The position numbers and the translations under genes are program-made. The notes under the pieces are model-generated. The model had not been told where the DNA came from and did no database searches. It saw only the letters and a program-made list of their open reading frames with translations. A stretch of 11,369 nucleotides of DNA, taken from contig JAUWOM010000027.1 of assembly GCA_030612085.1 (NCBI GenBank), forward strand, positions 1-11,369, given 5' to 3'. Of this stretch, positions 1-5,669 are shown piece after piece. Each line of letters opens with the position of its first letter. The first letter of the stretch is position 1. This DNA is from Actinomycetes bacterium. GTDB lineage: Bacteria > Actinomycetota > Humimicrobiia > JAHJRV01.

Positions 1-509
1 GTTGTTGGTTCATCGAGAAGAAGAATTTTTGGTTGCTGAGAAAGAGCTTGAGCAATTGTAACTCTTTGTCTTTCTCCACCAGATAGCTGAGAAGCATATT
101 TATCTTTCAAGTCATATATTCCTACTTCTTTAATAGAGTTAATTGCGATTTGATAATCAATTTCTTTCTCCCAGAAACTACCTTTTAAATATGGGCTTCT
201 ACCCATCAAAACAGTATCTAAAACAGTAAAATTAGAACTTGTAATGCTATCTTGAGGAACAACTGCTACTGTCTGATAAAGCTTTTTTTTAGAAATTTCT
301 TTTATATCTTTACCTTGAATAAAGATTTCTCCTGAATCTGGTTTTAGAACACCAGATATCAAATTCAAAAGAGTTGATTTCCCTGAACCATTAGGACCGA
401 TAATACCTAATATTTCTCCAGGATTAACAGTGAAGTTTACATCTTGTATAACAGGTAAACCATTGTATGAAAAATCTATATTTTTTAAAATCAAATCTGA
501 TTTTCGCAT
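1..509 (-). CDS. btuD: ABC transporter ATPase of B12/siderophore type, partial (C-terminus beyond the window)
   Basis: This is the cytoplasmic ATP-hydrolysing subunit of a BtuCD-type importer. Translating the minus strand from the ATG at 509 gives 169 codons that run off the left edge. They hold Walker A (GPNGSGKST, about residues 39-47), a Q-loop (VVPQD, about 87-91), the ABC signature LSGGERQR (about 143-150) and Walker B ILLLDEPTT at the edge. The H-loop and the rest (about 80-90 residues in this family) are missing. The start lies 2 nt after the stop of the permease gene, so translation is probably coupled. A GGGGAGGG tract inside the end of the permease gene, about 15 nt upstream, could act as a distant Shine-Dalgarno site. 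The ATPase alone could belong to a heme or iron importer. The cobalamin riboswitch upstream makes B12 or another corrinoid the likely substrate. Confidence 0.9.
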   Translation of the reverse strand, partial: MRKSDLILKNIDFSYNGLPVIQDVNFTVNPGEILGIIGPNGSGKSTLLNLISGVLKPDSGEIFIQGKDIKEISKKKLYQTVAVVPQDSITSSNFTVLDTVLMGRSPYLKGSFWEKEIDYQIAINSIKEVGIYDLKDKYASQLSGGERQRVTIAQALSQQPKILLLDEPT

Positions 510-511
510 TT

Positions 512-1561
512 TTATTTAAAAATTTCCCTCCCCTTCTTCTTCATTAGATATATAAAATATGGAGCACCAATTGCAGCAGTAATAATTCCAACAGGGATCT
601 CTCTTGGTGATGCAATAGTTCTGGCAATAGTGTCAGAAAAAAGTAAAATTATTGAACCTGCCAGAGCTGATGCTGGATATAAAATTCTATTATCAGAGCC
701 AACAATTAATCTCATAATGTGAGGTGTAATAAGACCAATAAATCCAATTAATCCCCCTATGGCTACTCCTAATGAAGCGAGTATAGTAGCTATGATGAGT
801 AGAATTCTTCTTAACTTTTCAGCATCAACTCCTAATTGAGTTGCTCGTGTGTCCCCTAAAGTCAGAATGTTAAGTTCTCTCAAGAAGAAAAAGGTTGTAA
901 AAAAAGTTAAGAGTATTGGTATTAAGAGTACTCCGATTTTATCCCAATTTGCAGTAGTAAATCCTCCTAACATCCAGAAAATTATTTTTTGCATGTCATC
1001 TGTTTTGGCAATCAGTAGAAAATAAACTATAGAATTAATTAAAGCACCAATAGCAATTCCTGCCAATATTAGATTACTTATAGGAACTCTCTCACCAAGT
1101 TTTGCTAATTGATAAACAGCAAGAACAGTAATTATAGCACCTATAAAAGCCATAATTGATACAGCTGATATACCAAGTAATCCTGTACCTAAACCTAGAA
1201 AGAAAGCTATGGTTGCTCCAAGTGATGCCCCAGATGAAACACCTATAATGTATGGATCAGCCATTGGGTTTCTAAATATCCCCTGATATATCACACCAGC
1301 AGCTGCTAAGACAAAACCAACCAAAATTGATGAAACAATTCTTGGAAGTCTTATCTGAGTAATTATTATTTCATTTTTCAGAGAAACTATTTGATGTGTT
1401 TTTATGCTACTTCCAAAATAAGGAATTTTCTTAATTAAAATACTTAGTATTTCCTTTATTGAAATATTGGCAGAACCAACACAAGTAGCTATAAAAATAG
1501 CTGCTGTTAAAAGTAATATTAGAAAAATAGTATATTTTAGAAGCTTTCTCTTTTTTTTCAT
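512..1561 (-). CDS. btuC: FecCD/BtuC-family membrane permease for corrinoid import
   Basis: This 349-residue membrane protein has the usual length for the FecCD/BtuC family, which forms a dimeric channel with about ten helices per subunit. Family hallmarks are visible: RLPR at 71-74, YQGIFRNPMADPYIIGVSSG at about 92-111, GLIGFIGLITPHIMRL in the last third and REIPVGIITAAIGAPYFIYL near the C-terminus. A positively charged start (MKKKRK) precedes the first hydrophobic helix. The gene begins 12 nt after the btuF stop and ends 2 nt before btuD, so the three are one operon. No Shine-Dalgarno sequence precedes the ATG (the upstream 20 nt are nearly all A/T), which implies translational coupling to btuF. 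Family membership is certain. The B12 specificity rests on the riboswitch, because iron-siderophore and heme permeases share the same motifs. Confidence 0.92.
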   Translation of the reverse strand: MKKKRKLLKYTIFLILLLTAAIFIATCVGSANISIKEILSILIKKIPYFGSSIKTHQIVSLKNEIIITQIRLPRIVSSILVGFVLAAAGVIYQGIFRNPMADPYIIGVSSGASLGATIAFFLGLGTGLLGISAVSIMAFIGAIITVLAVYQLAKLGERVPISNLILAGIAIGALINSIVYFLLIAKTDDMQKIIFWMLGGFTTANWDKIGVLLIPILLTFFTTFFFLRELNILTLGDTRATQLGVDAEKLRRILLIIATILASLGVAIGGLIGFIGLITPHIMRLIVGSDNRILYPASALAGSIILLFSDTIARTIASPREIPVGIITAAIGAPYFIYLMKKKGREIFK

Positions 1562-1573
1562 ATTTTTATTTTT

Positions 1574-2656
1574 TTAAAATTCAATATCTGGATAAAGTGC
1601 TTGTGCAATCTGTTTAAATCCTTCAACTATTCTCGGACCAATTCTTGACACTGAATCATCATCCACAACAACAACTCTGTTTTCTAAAACAGCTTTTATA
1701 GACGAGAATCTCTCATCAGCTGTTATTGTTTCTGAAGTTGGTGCTAAAGATTTAGGAGCAATAATCACATCTGGATTGTGTTCTATTAATTTCTCCAGAC
1801 TATATTCAAGCCATCCCTCTAAACCATCAGCCGCAACTATATTAATTCCATTAGCTAACTCAATTAAGTCATTTATAAAAGTTCCACTCCCGGCAGACAT
1901 TATTGGCTCATTCCAGACCATATAGAATACCTTTGGTTTATCCTCATCAGAAACATCAGCTACTAATGTTTTTATTTCATCTATTTTTTCTTGCATTTCA
2001 GATGTTAACTCTTCTGCCCTTTCTACTCTGTCCGTTAATTGACCAATCTCACTAATGTCTTCTAATACATTTTCTATGTTATTTGCATCTAAAGTATAAA
2101 CAGCAATTCCAAAGTCTTCAAATACCTTCACTGCTTCTTCATTACCTTTTAATGTTAAAATCAAATCTGGTTCTAGTTCAATAATTTTTTCCATATTTAA
2201 ATTAAATGCATCCCCAATCTTCTCAATAGATTCAACTTCCTCAGGATAATTACTAAAATCATCTACACCGACTAATTCTTCATCTAAATCAAGAGCAAAC
2301 AGTATCTCTGTATTTCCAGGAGCCAATGATATTATTTTATCTGGCTCTTCTGTTAAAGTGATTTCCTTATCCATATCATCTGTAACAGTTACTGGATATT
2401 CAATCTTAAAAGCTTCTTCTTCTGTTTCAGTTGTGGGCTTTTCAGTCGTAGTTATTTCAGGTGTAGGTTCTGTCACACCTTCAGTAATCTGAGTTGACTT
2501 TTCAAGTACAGCTGTTTCTGGCTTACATCCAAACAACACTATACTTAAAATAGTAAAAATAGTTACTATTACAGCTAAAGTTTTAAAGCCATCCCTTAAA
2601 TCTATCTTAAACAATTTGGATTTAATTCTGTCTCTTAAAATTTTTAAGCTAATCAT
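1574..2656 (-). CDS. btuF: Corrinoid-binding lipoprotein of an ABC importer (BtuF-like)
   Basis: This 360-residue extracytoplasmic solute-binding protein would capture cobalamin or another corrinoid and deliver it to the BtuC permease. The N-terminus has about 26 polar/basic residues, a hydrophobic segment (about 27-43) and a lipobox-like LFGC with Cys44, so it is probably a lipoprotein. A Thr/Glu/Pro-rich spacer (about 50-82) follows. The periplasmic-binding-protein type III fold (Peripla_BP_2) runs from about residue 86 to the end, with SLAPGNTEILFALDLDEELVGVDDFSNYP (110-138) matching the BtuF-type opening motif. The ATG start has an AAAGGA site 8 nt upstream. The stretch before the hydrophobic core is longer than in most lipoprotein signals, but no better internal start is visible. 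It is the first gene after the cobalamin riboswitch, which supports a B12 role over iron-siderophore binding. Confidence 0.88.
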   Translation of the reverse strand: MISLKILRDRIKSKLFKIDLRDGFKTLAVIVTIFTILSIVLFGCKPETAVLEKSTQITEGVTEPTPEITTTEKPTTETEEEAFKIEYPVTVTDDMDKEITLTEEPDKIISLAPGNTEILFALDLDEELVGVDDFSNYPEEVESIEKIGDAFNLNMEKIIELEPDLILTLKGNEEAVKVFEDFGIAVYTLDANNIENVLEDISEIGQLTDRVERAEELTSEMQEKIDEIKTLVADVSDEDKPKVFYMVWNEPIMSAGSGTFINDLIELANGINIVAADGLEGWLEYSLEKLIEHNPDVIIAPKSLAPTSETITADERFSSIKAVLENRVVVVDDDSVSRIGPRIVEGFKQIAQALYPDIEF

Positions 2657-2730
2657 TTTTTATTTCCTTTCTTTTCTTAAATTTAATTTCTTTTAAAAAT
2701 CCTTTGAAAATAAAATAATTATTTAATTTG

Positions 2731-2740
2731 CCCTCCTTTT
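2731..2740 (-). promoter_or_regulatory. Orphan Shine-Dalgarno-like site in the btu leader
   Basis: On the minus strand this reads AAAAGGAGGG, close to a perfect ribosome binding site. No ATG, GTG or TTG lies at a usable distance downstream, and the next frames close quickly. The true btuF start is about 75 nt further on and has its own AAAGGA. The site may be a remnant of a lost small gene, or chance in purine-rich DNA. Confidence 0.3.
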
Positions 2741-2795
2741 TACTGTACTATAAAATTAAATTTAATTAACTTTTAATAAATTGAAATTAAAATCT

Positions 2796-2813
2796 TTATA
2801 CAATTTTTTCCAT
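2796..2813 (-). other. Five-codon leader mini-ORF (MEKIV) directly after the riboswitch platform
   Basis: The minus strand reads AGAGAGGTGAT, a very strong Shine-Dalgarno match, then a run of T, then ATG GAA AAA ATT GTA TAA. The ORF would encode MEKIV. The ribosome site lies inside the hairpin that follows the aptamer, so its translation could be under riboswitch control. It may be a leader peptide, the start of a gene that has decayed, or a chance ATG after a purine-rich terminator arm. Nothing shows that the peptide is made. Confidence 0.3.
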
Positions 2814-2846
2814 AAAAAAATCACCTCTCTTTCCTCGAAGAGTAGC
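2814..2846 (-). terminator. Candidate expression-platform hairpin of the cobalamin riboswitch
   Basis: In the minus-strand RNA, CUCUU (2842-2838) pairs with AAGAG (2831-2827) around the loop CGAGGA. The helix can extend outward by three weaker pairs past an A-A mismatch. After GA, a run of seven U (2820-2814) follows. This resembles a short intrinsic terminator and also buries a Shine-Dalgarno sequence. A competing helix is possible in which 2871-2861 of the aptamer pairs with 2831-2820 (10 pairs, one bulge, one mismatch). That would be incompatible with the folded aptamer. Confidence 0.5.
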
Positions 2847-2850
2847 AATT

Positions 2851-3017
2851 TTAAACATTCAAGTGAGGTATCCTGACTTCTGGTTTTTCGCTTTTTAAGC
2901 CTTCCCAAACAAAATGTTCAGTGACATATTTTAAAAAGCAACCCAGTTACAGTGGCGGGACCATATCGGATTTTCACCGATTTCCCTCTTAATTATTGAA
3001 GTTACATGAATGTTTAA
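2851..3017 (-). promoter_or_regulatory. Cobalamin (AdoCbl-type) riboswitch upstream of btuFCD
   Basis: This RNA aptamer binds a cobalamin and normally switches off the downstream transport genes. The minus-strand RNA has the conserved elements in order: GGGAAAUCGGUGAAAAUCC, then GGUCCCGCCACUGUAACUGG, then GUCACUG, then UGGGAAGGC, then the B12-box end AGUCAGGAUACC. The ends close in an 11-bp perfect P1 helix: 3017-3007 (UUAAACAUUCA) with 2861-2851 (UGAAUGUUUAA). The aptamer begins about 12 nt after the predicted transcription start and lies about 195 nt upstream of the btuF start. The gap holds the expression platform and an AT-rich leader. The Rfam Cobalamin family is recognised from these motifs by eye. 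The ligand subtype (adenosyl- or hydroxo/methyl-cobalamin) is not settled, although the large peripheral region between the core motifs favours the classical AdoCbl class. Confidence 0.95.
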
Positions 3018-3035
3018 TATTTAATTGTAATTTAA

Positions 3036-3064
3036 AAAATAACACTTAATAAACTTAATGTCAA
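3036..3064 (-). promoter_or_regulatory. Promoter of the riboswitch-btuFCD transcript
   Basis: The minus strand carries a perfect -35 box TTGACA (3064-3059), a 17-nt spacer and the -10 box TATTTT (3041-3036). This predicts a start near 3029, just upstream of the riboswitch P1 helix. The fit of promoter position to aptamer start supports it. The -10 box is imperfect. Confidence 0.7.
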
Positions 3065-3123
3065 TAATTTTATATTATATTATTTTCTTAATAATAAAAT
3101 AGATGAATTTCAAAATTATTTGC

Positions 3124-3151
3124 TTGACAATCTACCTTATATATGTAAAAT
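3124..3151 (+). promoter_or_regulatory. Promoter of the abiE operon
   Basis: The plus strand has TTGACA (3124-3129), a 16-nt spacer and TAAAAT (3146-3151) preceded by a TG-like extension. The predicted start falls near 3158, about 33 nt before the abiEi ATG. It is divergent from the btu promoter, with the two -35 boxes about 60 bp apart. Confidence 0.7.
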
Positions 3152-3170
3152 ATACCATTAGATGGTAGAT
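3130..3170. promoter_or_regulatory. Putative AbiEi operator: nested inverted repeats over the abiE promoter
   Basis: A perfect palindrome TACCAT-TAG-ATGGTA lies at 3153-3167, directly after the -10 box and covering the predicted start site. An outer inverted pair, ATCTACC (3130-3136, just after the -35 box) and GGTAGAT (3164-3170), brackets the core promoter. AbiEi proteins are known to repress their own operon cooperatively by binding inverted repeats in the promoter, so these are the natural binding sites. The match is by position and symmetry, since the operator sequence differs between AbiEi homologues. Confidence 0.6.
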
Positions 3171-3190
3171 ATTACATAAAAGGAGTAGAA

Positions 3191-4015
3191 ATGGGATTAA
3201 AAACTCTTGGGCCTGTGAGTGCTAATTTTATATTAACTCTCTATGAAAAAAATAAAATAATATTCACACCTAAAGATGTCATAGAAATAACTGGATTAAG
3301 AGATAAATATTTGTATAGATTTATCCAACAATTAATTGAGAGAGAATTAATATTGAGATTGAAGCCAGGAAAATATTTTGTTATTTCCCAAGAAATTGGT
3401 AAACAAAGTAAATTTATAGGAAATTGGTTTGTAGTAGCAAGAGAAATTGCTAATTCTCCTAAATACTATATTTCTTACTATAGTGCTATGGATATTCACA
3501 ATATGCTTACTCAACCATTATTAAAAGTTTATATTACTACCTCCAAACAATTGAGGAAAAAAATACATTCGATTGTAAATGTAACTTTTGAATTTATATA
3601 TTCTAAGCCTGAGAAAATTTGGGGTATTGAGGAAGTATGGGTTACAAATACTGAAAAGGTCAGAGTGAGCGATATAGAAAGAACTATAATTGACTGCTTG
3701 GATAAACCTAAATATAGTGGGGGTATTTTGGAAATTTCTAAAGGTATCTGGATCCAAAAAGGGAGTATAGATTTTGAAAAATTAATAAACTATTTAGAAA
3801 ATTTTGATAAATTTATAGTCGCAAAAAGATTGGGATTTATTTTGCAAACTTACAATTTATTAGATAGTAAATTAATAAATAAATTTAAAAAATTTATTAA
3901 TCAAAAATATTATCTTTTAGATCCCACTCTGCCAAGTTATCCAACATATAAAAATAACTGGAAGTTAATTGTAAATATTAGTCCTGATGAACTTATTAAA
4001 GCAACACGAGCTTAA
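3191..4015 (+). CDS. abiEi: AbiEi-family antitoxin and transcriptional autorepressor
   Basis: This is the antitoxin of an AbiE type IV toxin-antitoxin system, in which the protein counteracts the AbiEii toxin without stable binding and represses its own operon. The 274 residues start with a winged helix-turn-helix (about 22-65, ending in a wing with KPGKYFV). A C-terminal antitoxin domain follows, with the family motif SDIERTIIDCLDKPKYSGGI (160-179) and the closing WKLIVNISPDELI (257-269). An ISYYSAMDIH segment (94-103) matches the usual Y..ALDIHGL region. The start is fixed by AGGAG at 3181-3185, five nt before the ATG. It is followed 19 nt later by abiEii. The codons look richer in A/T than those of the etf cluster, and the strand is opposite to all neighbours, which fits horizontal acquisition. 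Confidence 0.9.
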   Translation: MGLKTLGPVSANFILTLYEKNKIIFTPKDVIEITGLRDKYLYRFIQQLIERELILRLKPGKYFVISQEIGKQSKFIGNWFVVAREIANSPKYYISYYSAMDIHNMLTQPLLKVYITTSKQLRKKIHSIVNVTFEFIYSKPEKIWGIEEVWVTNTEKVRVSDIERTIIDCLDKPKYSGGILEISKGIWIQKGSIDFEKLINYLENFDKFIVAKRLGFILQTYNLLDSKLINKFKKFINQKYYLLDPTLPSYPTYKNNWKLIVNISPDELIKATRA

Positions 4016-4034
4016 GAAATAGTATGAGGAAATA

Positions 4035-4868
4035 ATGATTAATCAAAGAAATTTATTCAGATTACAGGCTAACTTAACCAAAGCTGGTAAATCTATACCT
4101 GTTAAAACAATCGAAAAAGATTATATCCTATCGTGGATTTTAATAGGTATATCAAAATCAGATTTAAAGGACATTCTTGCTTTTAAGGGTGGTACAGCAT
4201 TAAAAAAATTCTATATTCATAGATATCGTTTCTCTGAAGACCTCGATTTTACATTATTAAAATCCTTTTCTCTATCAAATCTGAAAGAAAAGTTTGAAGA
4301 TATCTACCAGATATTATTAAAAGATGCAAATATACCTATAAGATTTAGTAGAAGTGATGAACATGAAAATGGATATACAATTTTTTTAAATTTTTCTGGT
4401 TCTCTTAGTGCTGATATAAGTAAAGGGAGTATAAAGATAGATTTTACGAAAGAAGAACTGTTACAATTTCCAATAATATTAAAACCTCTTTTAAAAGAAT
4501 ACAAAGAATACGATGATATTCCTTTAAATATTAAATTAAAAGTATATTCCATAAATGAAATTTTTGTGGAAAAGATTCTTAGTATTATGGATAAAAGTAG
4601 AAATGAACCCAGGGACATTTATGACACATGGTATCTTATTGCTAATAAATATATTAGTGACATATTCTTATTAAAACCATATATAGAGAAGAAAATTAAA
4701 TTTAAAAAATTAAGTGAGAGTTCAATATTAAAAGTATTTGATGAGAAAGAGATTAGATATAAAAGATTATGGGAGGTTCGACTTAAAAATCAGATGGTGG
4801 AATTACCTTCATTTGAAAAAGTTTACAGGGAGTTAAAAGGAGAGTTAAAAGAAATCGATTTGATTTGA
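4035..4868 (+). CDS. abiEii: AbiEii-family nucleotidyltransferase toxin
   Basis: This is the toxin of the AbiE pair, a DNA-polymerase-beta-like nucleotidyltransferase. AbiEii acts with GTP, and mycobacterial relatives (MenT) add nucleotides to tRNA. The 277 residues contain the AbiEii motifs in order: FKGGTALKK (50-58) as the nucleotide-binding GG[ST] motif, RFSEDLDF (65-72) with acidic metal ligands E68/D69/D71, KIDF (134-137) as the third acidic position, and EKILSIMDKSRNEPRDIYDTWYL (179-201) as the C-terminal helical motif. All key residues seem present, so the toxin should be active. A GAGGAAA site sits just before the ATG. The gene shares an operon with abiEi and converges on the ECF sigma gene 18 nt beyond its stop. 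The natural role is probably phage defence by abortive infection or plasmid/island stabilisation; the sequence does not say which. Confidence 0.92.
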   Translation: MINQRNLFRLQANLTKAGKSIPVKTIEKDYILSWILIGISKSDLKDILAFKGGTALKKFYIHRYRFSEDLDFTLLKSFSLSNLKEKFEDIYQILLKDANIPIRFSRSDEHENGYTIFLNFSGSLSADISKGSIKIDFTKEELLQFPIILKPLLKEYKEYDDIPLNIKLKVYSINEIFVEKILSIMDKSRNEPRDIYDTWYLIANKYISDIFLLKPYIEKKIKFKKLSESSILKVFDEKEIRYKRLWEVRLKNQMVELPSFEKVYRELKGELKEIDLI

Positions 4869-4890
4869 TTAACAAATTAACATTTTTTAT
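4863..4890 (+). terminator. Weak candidate terminator at the end of abiEii
   Basis: ATTTG (4863-4867) can pair with CAAAT (4873-4877) around ATTAA. A T-rich tail follows (six T from about 4882, then more T/A). The stem has only five mostly A-T pairs and overlaps the abiEii stop, so it is a poor terminator. No better hairpin is visible between the two convergent genes. Confidence 0.2.
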
Positions 4891-5519
4891 TTTATTTCTT
4901 TGAAGATAATATCTCTTAAGATTCTGCGACCTCTGAAGATGTTACATTTTAGAGTTCCTAAAGGCTGTTTTAATAATTTTGCTATTTCTTTGTATGAGTA
5001 TCCATAAATATCTCTCAATACTATTGGAACTCTATATTTTTGTGGTAATGAAATAATATTTTCAATTATCTTCCTTCCATCTTCCTTTTTTAAAAATTCC
5101 CTCTCAACAGATGATAGTTCTTTATACCTGGCGCTTTTTGAAAAATCCTTATCATACTCTAAATCTAATTCTTTAGTTTTAGAAGTATACCTTTTTCTCT
5201 TTCTTATAAGATCGATACAGGTATTGGTAGTTAGCCTAAATAACCATGTTGAAAATTTTGACCTACCACCAAACTTATGAAGGGATTTATAAATCTTTAG
5301 GAACACCTCCTGTGCAGCATCTGATGCATCATGACTATTTCCCATTATATAAAAAGCGGAGGTAAATACCTGATTTTTGTATCTATTTACTATTGCTTCA
5401 AATGCAAGATTATCACCTTTTCTTGCACGAGCTATTAGAAATTGGTCGCTTAAATTATGATATCTTTCCATAAAAATATTCTTAGTTGATTCGTTTTCTG
5501 AAACATCCATCTTCTTCAT
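4887..5519 (-). CDS. ECF-type sigma-70 family RNA polymerase sigma factor
   Basis: This 210-residue alternative sigma factor directs RNA polymerase to a stress- or signal-specific promoter set. Region 2 spans about 26-111, with AFEAIVNRYKNQVF, the DAAQEVFLKIYKSLHKF core-binding part and KFSTWLFRLTTNTCIDLIRKRKR. A charged linker follows (about 112-148). Region 4 spans about 152-205, with LPQKYRVPIVLRDIYGYSYKEIAKLLKQPLGTLKCNIFRGRRIL containing the -35-binding helix-turn-helix. There is no region 1 or 3, as in ECF factors of the RpoE/SigW type. The start is uncertain: ATGs at residues 1, 4 and 17 are possible and none has a clear Shine-Dalgarno site. No anti-sigma gene follows; the convergent abiE pair begins 18 nt beyond the stop. 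HtrA upstream is a usual member of envelope-stress regulons, which hints at such a role, but a terminator separates the two genes. Confidence 0.9.
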   Translation of the reverse strand: MKKMDVSENESTKNIFMERYHNLSDQFLIARARKGDNLAFEAIVNRYKNQVFTSAFYIMGNSHDASDAAQEVFLKIYKSLHKFGGRSKFSTWLFRLTTNTCIDLIRKRKRYTSKTKELDLEYDKDFSKSARYKELSSVEREFLKKEDGRKIIENIISLPQKYRVPIVLRDIYGYSYKEIAKLLKQPLGTLKCNIFRGRRILRDIIFKEIK

Positions 5520-5601
5520 TCTTATTAGTCTTTTTTATTAACCTAAAAAAAATTTTCTTTTTAATCTCAAAGATTTTAAAAGTTATTATAATTATAACAA
5601 A

Positions 5602-5628
5602 ATCCTCTATCATTATCTGATAGAGGAT
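5602..5628 (-). terminator. Intrinsic terminator downstream of htrA
   Basis: A perfect 11-bp stem (ATCCTCTATCA with TGATAGAGGAT) encloses a 5-nt loop. On the minus strand it is followed by a short U-rich tail (UUUGUUAUAA), and it lies about 42 nt beyond the htrA stop. It isolates htrA and the etf cluster from the ECF sigma gene. In the plus direction the tail would be CAAAAAA, so it works only for minus-strand transcripts. Confidence 0.78.
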
Positions 5629-5669
5629 CAAAAAATAAATCTATCAATAGTTTTTCAAAATAAGAATTA

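Noticed and set aside
3078..3096. Perfect inverted repeat TATTATT/AATAATA between the divergent promoters
   Set aside because: It is built from A and T plus a short loop in extremely AT-rich DNA, so chance is enough to explain it.
3521..3757. Open frame on the minus strand inside abiEi
   Set aside because: It lies wholly inside a gene with clear family motifs, has no ribosome site and no recognisable protein features.
5520..5601. TATAAT-like strings upstream of the ECF sigma gene
   Set aside because: They directly follow the htrA terminator, and no matching -35 element or ECF-type promoter pair could be found.
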